From: Deltaproteobacteria bacterium UBA7527
GTDB taxonomy: Bacteria; Desulfobacterota; Syntrophorhabdia; Syntrophorhabdales; Syntrophorhabdaceae
NCBI GenBank assembly: GCA_002478225.1
Contig: DLMV01000075.1
Coordinates: 44,242-76,703 of the forward strand
Direction: 5' to 3'
DNA length: 32,462 nucleotides
The notes beneath the pieces are model-generated. The model did not search any database. It was not told the DNA's origin and worked only from the letters and a program-made list of their open reading frames with translations. The translations under genes and the position numbers were made by a program. Position 1 is the first letter of the stretch. The number at the start of each line of letters is the position of its first letter. Below are positions 7,406-15,992 of the stretch, piece after piece.

Positions 7406-9037
7406 ATGGCTGTAGCACGTTATATAAAGGACGAAAAAGATCAGATCCTGGATGTTATACTGGAATCAGGCATCCATGTTAAACCTTCATATTCTCCAAA
7501 GGATCTCGAAGGGATGGGTTTTTCGTACGAAAAAGATGTTGCAGACCCCGGCGAGTATCCTTATACGAGAGGGATCCATCCTCTCGGATACCGGTCACGG
7601 GCATGGACCACGAGACAATATACCGGCTTCGGCACCCCGCAGGAGACGAACGAACGGTTCAAGCTGATGATCTCTCACGGCCAGACAGGGCTCAACGTCG
7701 CCTTCGATCTCCCGACACAGATGGGATACGACTCCGATGACCCCATGTCTGAAGGCGAGGTCGGCAGGGTCGGCATGGCGGTCGATAGCCTCCGCGACTT
7801 TGAGATCGCCTTTAAGGATATACGGTTGGATAAGATCGGGTCCGGTTTGACGATCAACGCTGTTGCATCGATCATGCTCGCCATGTACCAGGCAGTTGCA
7901 GAGAAGTACGGCTATGACCCCAAGATAATATCGGCAACCCCCCAGAACGATATCCTGAAAGAGATGATCGGCCGCGGGGCATGGATCTTCCCGGTGGAGC
8001 CGGCAGTGAAGCTCATCGGCGACACAATCGAATATTCGATGACCGTCATGCCGAGGGCTAACCCGGTCAGCGTCTGCGGGTACCACATCAGGGAGTCAGG
8101 GGCAACGCCTGCGCAGGAGATAGCCTGCGCCATCCTTATTGCCGACGCCTATATAGACAATGTCTTGGCAAGGGGCTACGATGTTGACGATTTTGTGGGA
8201 AGGTTCTCGTTCAACCTCAATGTCTTTGGCAATATGTGGGAGCAGATCGCAAAGTTCAGGGCAGCAAGGAAGCTCTGGGCGCGCAACCTGAAAGAGAAAT
8301 ATAAGGTCAAGAAACCTCAGAACCTCTTTCTCCGCGGACTTTTTGGGGGCGGCGGGTATGGCCTCACAAAGGTACAGCCCGAGAACAATATCATGCGCGG
8401 CGCATACTATGCGCTTGTCGCAGCCCTCTCCGGCGCCCAGACGACAGCGCTGTGCAGTTATGATGAGGCATACACGATCCCCACGCCGCATTCAGCGCTT
8501 CTGTCTCTCCGTACGCTTCAGATACTTATGGATGAGATGGGGCTTAGGGATACCGTTGACCCTCTCGCCGGGAGCTACTTTATTGAAACGTTAACGAAGG
8601 AGATGGAACAGAAGATCGAAGAGGAGATGGAGAAGATCGAAAGATTCGGAGGCATCATTAAGGCGGTTTCCGAAGGATATATCCAGAGACTTGTAGCCAG
8701 ACAGGCATACGAAGTAGAAAAAGGTCTTGAATCCGGCGAGTTGTTGAAGGTAGGGGTGAACATCTATAAAGAAGGCGGAGAATCTATGGATGTGGAGCTC
8801 CATGAATATAACTGGGAATCCGCGGAGAAACAGATAGCGGATCTCCAGAGGGTCAAAAGAGAGCGTTCCGGCAAGGATGTTTTGAGGACGCTGAAGGACC
8901 TGGAATCGGCTACGCGGGACGGGAAAAATGTAATGCCCTATCTTGTTGAATGTTGCAGGGCCTATGCTACTGTAGGTGAAATGGCGGGCATTTTCAGAGA
9001 GGTCTTCGGAGAGTTCAATGAACCGAGCCTGTTCTAG
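7406..9037 (+). CDS. Large subunit of a B12-dependent acyl-CoA mutase with a non-canonical substrate pocket
   Basis: This 543-residue TIM-barrel subunit of the methylmalonyl-CoA mutase superfamily performs radical carbon-skeleton rearrangement of a CoA thioester. Aligned by spacing to the Propionibacterium enzyme, Tyr72 (RQY) matches Tyr89, Arg190 (IGRG) matches Arg207, which binds the free carboxylate, and His227 (GYH) matches the catalytic His244; the intervals of 118 and 37 residues are identical. Isobutyryl-CoA mutases carry Phe and Gln at the first two sites, so a dicarboxylic acyl-CoA is expected. The loop after Arg310 is changed: the methylmalonyl enzyme's T-H-S-Q-T-S-G-W-S is G-L-F-G-G-G-G-Y-G here, and SLHTNS has become TALCS. 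This points to a larger substituent, such as an aryl group. GGAGGGG precedes the ATG at 7406. Confidence 0.9.
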   Translation: MAVARYIKDEKDQILDVILESGIHVKPSYSPKDLEGMGFSYEKDVADPGEYPYTRGIHPLGYRSRAWTTRQYTGFGTPQETNERFKLMISHGQTGLNVAFDLPTQMGYDSDDPMSEGEVGRVGMAVDSLRDFEIAFKDIRLDKIGSGLTINAVASIMLAMYQAVAEKYGYDPKIISATPQNDILKEMIGRGAWIFPVEPAVKLIGDTIEYSMTVMPRANPVSVCGYHIRESGATPAQEIACAILIADAYIDNVLARGYDVDDFVGRFSFNLNVFGNMWEQIAKFRAARKLWARNLKEKYKVKKPQNLFLRGLFGGGGYGLTKVQPENNIMRGAYYALVAALSGAQTTALCSYDEAYTIPTPHSALLSLRTLQILMDEMGLRDTVDPLAGSYFIETLTKEMEQKIEEEMEKIERFGGIIKAVSEGYIQRLVARQAYEVEKGLESGELLKVGVNIYKEGGESMDVELHEYNWESAEKQIADLQRVKRERSGKDVLRTLKDLESATRDGKNVMPYLVECCRAYATVGEMAGIFREVFGEFNEPSLF

Positions 9038-9074
9038 GGATGCGTCAGACATGAGGCGTAAGGCGTGAAGGGAG

Positions 9075-9105
9075 AAAAACAGTTCATGGCTCATAGTTCA
9101 TGGCA
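9075..9105. repeat. Intergenic repeat, copy 1
   Basis: This 31-base stretch matches 13078-13108 at 27 positions. Its core GGCTCATAGTTCATGGC (9088-9104) also occurs inverted, with 16 of 17 bases, at 13141-13156. It lies in the 211-base gap before the hydantoinase A gene. The rest of that gap holds a GGCGTAAGGCGTGA stretch and AT-rich sequence, with no convincing gene or promoter. Confidence 0.55.
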
Positions 9106-9248
9106 TATAGTAAAAAAAATGGTGACGAAAATAAAAGAAAACAACATCAAGTATCCGATATTAAGAAATACACAACGAATCTTTACGACCAGGGACTTTC
9201 GGATTTCGATATCAGAATCTTGTGCTTGAATCTAAGAAAGGGGATATT

Positions 9249-11348
9249 ATGAACGATAAGTACTACCGGCTGGGCTGCGATATCGGTGGAACATTTACAG
9301 ATTTTGTCCTGCTCAACGATCAAACAGGGGAGATAATGACCGGCAAGTGCCTCACTACGCCCCAGGACCCTTCCGACGCTGTCGAAGAAGGGATCAGGGT
9401 GCTTGAGAAAGCGACGCCGGATTTCATCGGAAGGCTTGATGAACTGATCCACGGAACGACCCTTGTCATTAATTCCATTATCGAGAGAAAGGGGGCAAGG
9501 ACAGGACTCATCACAACAAAAGGCTTCAGGGACGTCCTTGAGATCGGGAGAGAGATACGCTATGCGCCATATGACATATTTGCCGAATTCCCCAAGCCGC
9601 TGGTTCCCAGGAAATACCGCGTTGAAGTTGACGAGAGGATACGGAGCGACGGGAGCGTGCTTACGGCATTGGACCGGGAAGAGGCCCGCCGGGCCGTAAA
9701 GGTGCTCCTTAATATGGGCGTTGAATCGATAGCTGTTTGCCTTATAAATTCTTTTGAGAATCCTGCCCACGAAAAGATAATAGAAGAGGTTATTGCACAG
9801 GAAGCGCCGCAGGTCTCAACCTCGTTCTCATACCACGTGCTGCCGCAGATCAAGGAGTACGAAAGGACAAGCACCACTGTGACGAATGCATACGTGAAAC
9901 CCCTTACAGGGCGATACCTTTCAAAGCTGGCGGGAAGGCTCCAGTCGATAGGCTTTAAGGGCAAGCTCTTCATCATGCTTTCCAGCGGCGGCGTTACCTC
10001 TGTTGAGACGGCGGCGGAATTCCCTGTCAGGATCATTGAATCGGGGCCGACAGCTGCGGTCATTGCAGGCCAATATTACGGCAAGCACTTTCATATCCCC
10101 GAGATGTTCTGCTTTGATATGGGAGGGACGACCGCGAAGTCCTGCCTGATCCAGAAAGGGGTTGCCGGCGTTGTCCCGACCTTCGAGGTAGGACGGGTGC
10201 AGCGATTCATGAAGGGCAGCGGACTTACGATACAGGTGCCTGTCGTTGACCTCATGGAGATCGGCGCCGGCGGCGGGAGCATCGCGAAGGTGAGCAAGCT
10301 CGGCACCCTTCAGGTCGGACCTGAAAGCTCGGGCGCCGAGCCGGGACCCATCTGTTACGGGCGTGGAGGCGCCGACCCATGCGTGACGGACGCCGACCTC
10401 CTGCTCGGCTATCTTGACGAGAACTACTTCCTCGGCGGAACGATGAAGCTCGACAAGGAAGGCGCGCGGCGAGGGGTTGAGGAGAAGGTCGCAAAGCCTC
10501 TCGGGGTCTCGTTCATCCAGGCCGTATGGGGGATACATGACCTTATCAATGAGACGATGGCGGCCGCGGCAAAGACGCATATAGCGGAAAAAGGCGGGAA
10601 CCCGAAGATCGTAACGATAGCCGCTTTCGGAGGGGCAGGGCCTGTTCATGCCTATGGACTGGCAAAGAAGCTGGGAGCCCCCCGCATGCTTGTGCCGCCC
10701 AATGCAGGGGTAGGGTCCGCGATGGGGTTTTTCACCGCTCCACGTGCCTTTGACCTGCTCCGGAGCCACAAGGTCTCCCTCGGCAACGTTGCTTTTGCAG
10801 AGATAGAGGATATCTTTAAGGGGCTCGAAGCGGATGCGGCGAAGATACTGAAGAAGGAGGCTGCCGACGATACGATCCAATATGCACGCTCCGTAGACAT
10901 GCGCTTCATAGGGCAAGGCTCCGAGATGAATATCCCTGTGCCCGCGGGTGATTTTACAAAATTCCGGAAAGAGGAGGTCAGGCAGCTCTTCGACGATGCA
11001 TACGAGAAGCTCTACGGCAGGACATACCCCGACTCTGAAGTGGAGTTCATCAACTTTAAGGTGAGGGCAAGCCTGCCAGAGCGGCTCCTGCAGCTGCCAA
11101 AGCTCCGCAAAAAGAAAGGACAGACGATCAAGGCCGCGATCAAGGGACAGCGGCCCGCTTACTCTCCTGTTGCAAAGGATTTTGTGCCCTACACGGTATA
11201 TGACCGGTACAAGCTCTTTCCGGAGGCAAGCTTTCAGGGCCCTGCAATTATCGAGGAGAAGGAATCTACCCTCATAGTCGGCGAGGACGCAAAGGTCAAG
11301 GTAGATAATTACGGATTCCTTTGGATCGACCTTAAGGAGGTGGAATAA
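9249..11348 (+). CDS. Hydantoinase/oxoprolinase subunit A (HyuA family), IaaC/IaaE-like
   Basis: This 699-residue protein belongs to the HyuA family of ATP-dependent amide and lactam hydrolases (N-methylhydantoinase, 5-oxoprolinase), which also gave rise to acetone and acetophenone carboxylases. The ASKHA-type nucleotide-binding motifs are present: Asp11-Ile-Gly-Gly-Thr-Phe-Thr-Asp18 near the N-terminus and FDMGGTTAKS at about 289-298, plus GAGGGSIA and AFGGAGPVHAYGLA. The start is the ATG at 9249 with a GGGG box six bases upstream; a TTG 27 bases earlier lacks support. The stop overlaps the B subunit start (TAATG). In the iaa pathway this enzyme would use ATP to open the oxindole lactam. Acetone-carboxylase-type function is less likely because no small gamma-type subunit follows. 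Confidence 0.88.
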   Translation: MNDKYYRLGCDIGGTFTDFVLLNDQTGEIMTGKCLTTPQDPSDAVEEGIRVLEKATPDFIGRLDELIHGTTLVINSIIERKGARTGLITTKGFRDVLEIGREIRYAPYDIFAEFPKPLVPRKYRVEVDERIRSDGSVLTALDREEARRAVKVLLNMGVESIAVCLINSFENPAHEKIIEEVIAQEAPQVSTSFSYHVLPQIKEYERTSTTVTNAYVKPLTGRYLSKLAGRLQSIGFKGKLFIMLSSGGVTSVETAAEFPVRIIESGPTAAVIAGQYYGKHFHIPEMFCFDMGGTTAKSCLIQKGVAGVVPTFEVGRVQRFMKGSGLTIQVPVVDLMEIGAGGGSIAKVSKLGTLQVGPESSGAEPGPICYGRGGADPCVTDADLLLGYLDENYFLGGTMKLDKEGARRGVEEKVAKPLGVSFIQAVWGIHDLINETMAAAAKTHIAEKGGNPKIVTIAAFGGAGPVHAYGLAKKLGAPRMLVPPNAGVGSAMGFFTAPRAFDLLRSHKVSLGNVAFAEIEDIFKGLEADAAKILKKEAADDTIQYARSVDMRFIGQGSEMNIPVPAGDFTKFRKEEVRQLFDDAYEKLYGRTYPDSEVEFINFKVRASLPERLLQLPKLRKKKGQTIKAAIKGQRPAYSPVAKDFVPYTVYDRYKLFPEASFQGPAIIEEKESTLIVGEDAKVKVDNYGFLWIDLKEVE

Positions 11349-13057
11349 TGGGCCGCACATTTGATCCGATCACATTAGAAATCTTATGGCGAAGGCTCAT
11401 CTCCATTGTTGACGAGGCGGACTCAAGCGTTGCCCGTACAGCCTTTTCGAGCCTGCTCAGAGACGCCCACGATTATACCTGTATGTTTACCGACAAGTTC
11501 GGCAGGGAGCTTGCACAGGGGACCTTCGCAACGCCGGGACAGTCCGGTGCAATGGCCCTTGGGATCAAGAATCTCGTGAACAAGTTCCCCTCAGAGCATT
11601 ACAGGCCGGGCGATATTTTCATTACCAACGATCCCTGGGCGCTTGCAGGCCATCTTAACGATGTCTGCGTCATGAGCCCTATCTTTTACAGGGATCAGCT
11701 GGTAGCTTTTACCGCCTGCGTGTTCCACCACTCCGATATAGGCGGAAGGGTTGCCTCCGACAACCACGATGTCTTCGAAGAAGGGCTCTTCATTCCCCTG
11801 GTAAAGCTTTATCACGGGGGGGTGCTTAACGAAGCAGTGCTTGACATGATCCGGTGGAACGTGCGGACCCCCGATGAAGTAATCGGCGATATCCGGTCGC
11901 AGATCGCGGCAAACCATGTATGCGCTGAGAAGGTGCGCCAGATGTTGAAAGAGAGCGACCTTGACAACCTCGATGATCTGGCGGACCAGATCATAGGCCT
12001 CACGGAAAAAAGCATCAGGGAAGAGATCGAAAAGATACCCGACGGCGTCTACCACGCCAGAGGGGTGATCGAACAGACAAGGGGAAAAGAGGATATAGTC
12101 ATTGAAGCGGCGATTAATGTCAAGGGCAGCGACATTCTCGTGGACCTCGCCGGTTCTTCCCCGCAGGTAGACTGGGGCGGCAACGTGGTATTCAACTTCA
12201 CCTATGCCTACGTGTTCATGGCGATCAAGAGCATGTTCGCACCGGACATACCGAATAACGATGGCTGCGCCAAGCCTATCGTGCTGTCGGCCCCAGAGGG
12301 GAGCGTTGTGAACTGCAAATTCCCTGCTGCCGTTGCAGCCCGGATGCAAATAGGCCACTTCATGACCGAGGTGATCTACCGGGCCCTCTCCGGCGTTCTG
12401 CCCAAAAGCGTTATTGCAGGGTCAGGCGGCACCCCTGCGGCAATGAACGTGTTCTACGGGAAAAGGAAGAACGGCAGGCAGTGGCATTCCGTGATCATCC
12501 GGGGAGGCGGAATGGGCGCAGGCGCTTCCAATGACGGCAACTACGTCTATATCTTCCCTGCCAACGGCGCCAATACGCCTGTAGAGATATTCGAGAGCGA
12601 CACGCCGCTGATCGTAGAAAAGCGGGAGCTCATCAGCGATTCCGGCGGTCCCGGCAGGATGAAGGGGGGCCTCGGAAAAAGGGAGGTCTTCAGGATACCC
12701 GATGACGAATACGCCCCGATCCCTCCTGTCAACCTGGGTATCCAGGCGGGAAGGTACACCTATCCGGCAGAGGGGCTTTTTGACGGGAAAGAAGGCACCA
12801 GGGCGCAATTCCTCGTTAACGGCACACCGGGGAACCCTTACGGTCTAACACAGCTTAAGCCCGGCGACGTGGTGACCATCGATGCCCCCGGCGGCGGCGG
12901 ATACGGCAACCCGCTTGAACGCGAACCTGAGCTGGTGGCCATTGACGTGATCGAAGGCTATGTCAGCATCGAGAGCGCACGAAAGGATTACGGCGTAGCA
13001 ATAGATCCGGCAACGCTGAAAATAGATATTGAAGGGACGAAAAAGTTAAGGGGATGA
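11348..13057 (+). CDS. Hydantoinase/oxoprolinase subunit B (HyuB family)
   Basis: This 569-residue protein is the partner of the preceding A subunit. It begins in the typical way for the family (DPITLEILWRRLISIVDEADSSVARTAFSSLLRDAHDYTC) and carries NDPWALAGHLNDVCVMSPIFY, the HHSDIGGRVASDNHDVFEEGLFIP block and, near the C-terminus, DAPGGGGYGNPLERE. The HxDIGG and NDP-x-x-x-GGH-like elements lie where the metal site is found in structures of related carboxylases. The ATG shares one base with the A-subunit stop, so the two are translationally coupled and probably form one complex. Length is normal and there is no frameshift. The reaction is inferred from neighbours: hydrolytic opening of a 2-oxoindole-type lactam. 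Confidence 0.9.
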   Translation: MGRTFDPITLEILWRRLISIVDEADSSVARTAFSSLLRDAHDYTCMFTDKFGRELAQGTFATPGQSGAMALGIKNLVNKFPSEHYRPGDIFITNDPWALAGHLNDVCVMSPIFYRDQLVAFTACVFHHSDIGGRVASDNHDVFEEGLFIPLVKLYHGGVLNEAVLDMIRWNVRTPDEVIGDIRSQIAANHVCAEKVRQMLKESDLDNLDDLADQIIGLTEKSIREEIEKIPDGVYHARGVIEQTRGKEDIVIEAAINVKGSDILVDLAGSSPQVDWGGNVVFNFTYAYVFMAIKSMFAPDIPNNDGCAKPIVLSAPEGSVVNCKFPAAVAARMQIGHFMTEVIYRALSGVLPKSVIAGSGGTPAAMNVFYGKRKNGRQWHSVIIRGGGMGAGASNDGNYVYIFPANGANTPVEIFESDTPLIVEKRELISDSGGPGRMKGGLGKREVFRIPDDEYAPIPPVNLGIQAGRYTYPAEGLFDGKEGTRAQFLVNGTPGNPYGLTQLKPGDVVTIDAPGGGGYGNPLEREPELVAIDVIEGYVSIESARKDYGVAIDPATLKIDIEGTKKLRG

Positions 13058-13077
13058 CGATAAGGGCCCTAAAGAGC

Positions 13078-13156
13078 AAAAACAGCTCATGGCTGATAGC
13101 TTATGGCAAAAACGAACCAGCTTTTATGCCGTTGCTATGAGCCATGAACTATGAGC
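13078..13156. repeat. Intergenic repeat, copy 2, with an inverted copy forming a long imperfect hairpin
   Basis: 13078-13108 repeats 9075-9105 (27 of 31 bases). A second, inverted, diverged copy lies at about 13127-13156 (GCCATGAACTATGAGC at 13141-13156). RNA from this gap could therefore fold into a long imperfect stem just before the CoA ligase gene. No T-tract follows it, so an intrinsic terminator is unlikely. Confidence 0.5.
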
Positions 13157-13184
13157 AATGAGCCGCATTTCATAAGGAGGTATG

Positions 13185-14486
13185 ATGAATAAAAGATTTG
13201 ATGCGAAGGTGAAAACCGAAAAAGAACTGAAGGCATTACAGCTCGAGGGGTTGCGGTGGACGGTAAACCATGCATATAAGGGATCGGAACACTATAGGAA
13301 GAAGCTCGACGAAGCAAAGGTACAGCCACAGAACATTAAAACCCTCGATGACATACGAAGGCTGCCGTTCACCACAAGCAAAGACCTGCAGGCAGGATAC
13401 CCGTTCCCGCTGCGGAGCGTGCCCTTTGAACAGATAGTCCGGATCCACGCATCAAGCGGCACCACCGGTAAGAGAAAGGTGCTGTGCTATACGGCAAAAG
13501 ATGTCGATGACTGGGCGAACATGTTCGCGCGCTGCTATGAATATGCGGGATGCACGCTCGAGGACCGGATACAGATCGCTGTCGGGTACGGGGTGTGGAC
13601 GGCAGGCTGGGGTTTCCAGAACGGATGCGAGCGCTTCGGCTCCATGTCGATCCCGATAGGGCCCGGGAACATCGAGATGCAATTGCAGTTCCTGGAGGAT
13701 TTTCAGACCACGGTTATGTGCTGCACCGCGTCCATGGGCCTTCTCATGGCTGAAGAGATCGATAAGAGCAATCTTCGCGGCAAGATAGCCTTGAAGAAGA
13801 TGATATTCGGATCCGAGCGGAGCAGCGATGCCATGAGAAAGCGCATATCCGACCTTTCGGGCGTGGCGATGGAGGAGCTCTATGATATCCCCGGGATGAC
13901 CGAGCTCTACGGGCCCGGGACCGGGCTTGACTGCAAGTACCATACGGGCATCCATTACTGGGCCGACTATTATATACTGGAGATCCTCGACCCCGAGACG
14001 CTGGAGCCGGTCCCTGAAGGCGAAGAAGGCGAGATGGTCGTCACGACCTTGCAGAAAGAGGCGGCGCCGCTCATCAGGTACAGGACGCGGGACATTACGA
14101 GGATCATGCCGGGCAGGTGCCCCTGCGGAAGCCTCATGCCGAGGCACGACAGGCTGCTTGGCAGATCTGACGATATGTTCATCTTCAGGGCTGTCAATAT
14201 CTATCCGAGCCATATCGACGAGATCCTTTCAAAGATGAAAGGGGTGGGGAGCGAGTACCAGATCATCCTTTACAGGAAGGAAAGCGGCAAGGACCATATG
14301 ACCATCAAGGTTGAGCGCGCCAAAGGTCTTTCAAAGGACAAGGAGACGGATAAACATATCAGGAAAGACATCGAGCACGCGATCAAGAAGCAGATCATGG
14401 TCAGCTGCGACGTCGATGTTGTAGACTATGGCGAGCTTCCACGATCGGAGAGAAAGACAAAGAGGGTCTTTGATAACCGAGACTAA
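13185..14486 (+). CDS. Phenylacetate-CoA ligase-like AMP-forming aryl-acetate CoA ligase, IaaB-like
   Basis: This adenylate-forming ligase of about 433 residues is in the PaaK family. It would convert an arylacetate to its CoA thioester with ATP cleavage to AMP. Motifs are the phosphate loop Ser90-Ser-Gly-Thr-Thr-Gly-Lys96, DIPGMTELYGPGTG in the acyl/AMP site, IRYRTRDITRI and the hinge GRSDDMFIFRAVNIYP, ending with the lysine-containing RSERKTKRVFD. Two ATGs stand in tandem; AAGGAGG ends at 13180, so the second ATG (13185) has the better spacing (4 against 1 base). A repeat hairpin separates it from the hydantoinase genes. The iaa pathway begins with an indoleacetate-CoA ligase of this family, and the context favours that; phenylacetate activation is the main alternative. 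Confidence 0.9.
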   Translation: MNKRFDAKVKTEKELKALQLEGLRWTVNHAYKGSEHYRKKLDEAKVQPQNIKTLDDIRRLPFTTSKDLQAGYPFPLRSVPFEQIVRIHASSGTTGKRKVLCYTAKDVDDWANMFARCYEYAGCTLEDRIQIAVGYGVWTAGWGFQNGCERFGSMSIPIGPGNIEMQLQFLEDFQTTVMCCTASMGLLMAEEIDKSNLRGKIALKKMIFGSERSSDAMRKRISDLSGVAMEELYDIPGMTELYGPGTGLDCKYHTGIHYWADYYILEILDPETLEPVPEGEEGEMVVTTLQKEAAPLIRYRTRDITRIMPGRCPCGSLMPRHDRLLGRSDDMFIFRAVNIYPSHIDEILSKMKGVGSEYQIILYRKESGKDHMTIKVERAKGLSKDKETDKHIRKDIEHAIKKQIMVSCDVDVVDYGELPRSERKTKRVFDNRD

Positions 14487-14532
14487 GCGCACGGAGCAGA
14501 GCGCAGAAGTTTTTACAAACAAGGAGGTTCCA

Positions 14533-15510
14533 TTGAGAGGCTACGAGTATTTCAAACCAAAAACCATAGAAGAGGCAATAAAGCTGATGGGCTCCATCGA
14601 GGGCGCTCAGTACATCGCCGGCGGGACGGATGTTATGGTGATGCTCAGGCAGAAAAAGATCGCACCCCGGTGCATGATCTCATTGAGGAACATCTCAGAT
14701 CTCTCCTATATCGACACAAATGATGGGCTGCGCATCGGGAGCGCTGCGACTCACAGCGCAATCGAAGAGAATGAATACATTAAACGACGTTACTGCGCCC
14801 TGAACGATGCGACGACCCATCTCGGTTCGCGTCAGATCAGGAACGTGGCCACGATCGGGGGAAATATCTGCAATGCCGCTCCTTCTGCCGATACTGCATG
14901 CCCCCTTCTTGTCCTTGATGCACGGGCAATCATCGTCGGGCCAAAGGGATCGCGGGAATTGGCCCTTGATGACTTCTTTCTTGGGCCCGGCAAGACAGCC
15001 CTGGAGAAAGGCGAGATCGTGAAAGAATTCGTTATGCCAAGGTTCGACGAGAGTACCGGGTCCGCCTACATCAAACATACCCGCCGCCAGGCTATGGATC
15101 TTCCCATACTCGGCATAGCAGCCAGGATAACGATTTCCGTGAAGAGCGGGAGCGAGGTGCGCTGCAAAGACATGTTCTGCACTATCGACAGCATCTCCAA
15201 TATACTATCCAGGCTGAAAGAAGAGGGGATGAGATGTGTGGACGCGAGGATCGCTATGGGTGTCGTAGCGCCGCGGCCCATACGGGCAAAAAAGGCAGAG
15301 GCGGCGTTAACAGGGAAAATTATCTCTCCCGAGCTTTTTGAAGAGATAGGGGATATCGCAGCAGGCGAGGCTCAGCCGAGGGACAGCATACGCGGAGAGG
15401 CATGGTACAGGAGAGAGATGATAAGGGTCCTTGTAAAAAGGGCACTCATCAAATCCATCGACAGGGTAATACGGCCTGACGAGGCGATCTATCCCGAGAG
15501 ACTCTGGTAG
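14533..15510 (+). CDS. FAD subunit of a xanthine-oxidase-family molybdenum hydroxylase
   Basis: This 325-residue medium subunit carries FAD between the iron-sulfur subunit and the electron acceptor. FAD-binding motifs are Ala29-Gly-Gly-Thr-Asp33 and Thr107-Ile-Gly-Gly-Asn111, the latter within the run IRNVATIGGNICNAAPSADTA. The start is a TTG at 14533 with AAGGAGG five bases upstream. The frame continues upstream into the ligase gene, but that portion shows no similarity. After Asn-Ala-Ala-Pro-Ser the protein goes straight into the CP-LLVLDA strand: the cysteine-rich loop that holds an extra [4Fe-4S] cluster in 4-hydroxybenzoyl-CoA reductase is absent. That argues for an oxidising hydroxylase, not a reductase. 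Confidence 0.9.
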   Translation: MRGYEYFKPKTIEEAIKLMGSIEGAQYIAGGTDVMVMLRQKKIAPRCMISLRNISDLSYIDTNDGLRIGSAATHSAIEENEYIKRRYCALNDATTHLGSRQIRNVATIGGNICNAAPSADTACPLLVLDARAIIVGPKGSRELALDDFFLGPGKTALEKGEIVKEFVMPRFDESTGSAYIKHTRRQAMDLPILGIAARITISVKSGSEVRCKDMFCTIDSISNILSRLKEEGMRCVDARIAMGVVAPRPIRAKKAEAALTGKIISPELFEEIGDIAAGEAQPRDSIRGEAWYRREMIRVLVKRALIKSIDRVIRPDEAIYPERLW

Positions 15511-15522
15511 AGGAGGGAAATA

Positions 15523-15990
15523 ATGAAAAGAGAGCTCACATTTATATTAAATGGCGAAGCAGTAACGACAGAGGTAGACCCCCAGTGGACGCTCCTCTAT
15601 CTGCTCAGAGAGGTTCTTGAACTGACAGGAACAAAGGAAGGCTGCGGGTATGGTGAGTGCGGCGCCTGTACGGTGATCATCGATGGTCAGGCGGTGAATT
15701 CCTGCCTCTTCCCTGTGATGGAAGTGGAGGGCAAAAGGGTTACAACCATAGAAGGCATTACTTCTAAAGACGGTTCGATGCATCCCCTCCAGACAGCATT
15801 CATCAATGAAGGTGCGGTCCAGTGCGGGTTCTGCACGCCCGGCATGATCATGTCTGCCAAGGCGCTCCTCGATGCAAAGGACAAACCTACAGAGGATGAG
15901 ATCAAAGAAGCGATAGAAGGCAACCTCTGCAGGTGCACAGGGTATGTCAAGATAATAGATGCTATAAAATCAGCTGCAGGCGGGAGGTGA
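15523..15990 (+). CDS. [2Fe-2S] subunit of the molybdenum hydroxylase
   Basis: This 155-residue small subunit carries two [2Fe-2S] clusters that pass electrons from the Mo site to FAD. The plant-ferredoxin-type cluster is bound by Cys41, Cys46, Cys49 and Cys61 (EGCGYGECGACTV...SC). The second, four-helix-bundle cluster is bound by Cys101, Cys104, Cys136 and Cys138 (QCGFCTPGM...NLCRCTGY). All eight ligands are present and the length is normal. The order FAD, Fe-S and Mo subunit, with gaps of 12 and 2 bases, marks a single transcription unit. GAGG lies before the ATG at 15523. Confidence 0.95.
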   Translation: MKRELTFILNGEAVTTEVDPQWTLLYLLREVLELTGTKEGCGYGECGACTVIIDGQAVNSCLFPVMEVEGKRVTTIEGITSKDGSMHPLQTAFINEGAVQCGFCTPGMIMSAKALLDAKDKPTEDEIKEAIEGNLCRCTGYVKIIDAIKSAAGGR

Positions 15991-15992
15991 AC

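Noticed and set aside
6992..9037. Label the split mutase as ordinary methylmalonyl-CoA mutase of the propionate pathway.
   Set aside because: The pocket loop is rewritten, no epimerase or propionyl-CoA carboxylase genes are near, and the operon is otherwise aromatic and lactam chemistry.
6992..9037. Isobutyryl-CoA or 2-hydroxyisobutyryl-CoA mutase.
   Set aside because: Those carry Phe or Ile in place of Tyr72, and Gln replaces Arg190 in the isobutyryl enzyme; here both Tyr and Arg are kept.
9119..9229. A 36-codon frame in the gap before hydantoinase A.
   Set aside because: It has no ribosome binding site and an AT-rich low-information product; the gap holds a repeat instead.
9921..11360. 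A 479-codon open frame on the minus strand inside the hydantoinase A gene.
   Set aside because: It is the antisense of a well-conserved coding region with high third-position GC. Its translation is rich in Cys, His and Arg, with no family motif or ribosome binding site.
9249..13057. Acetone or acetophenone carboxylase.
   Set aside because: No small third subunit follows, and the neighbouring enzymes fit lactam opening better than ketone carboxylation.
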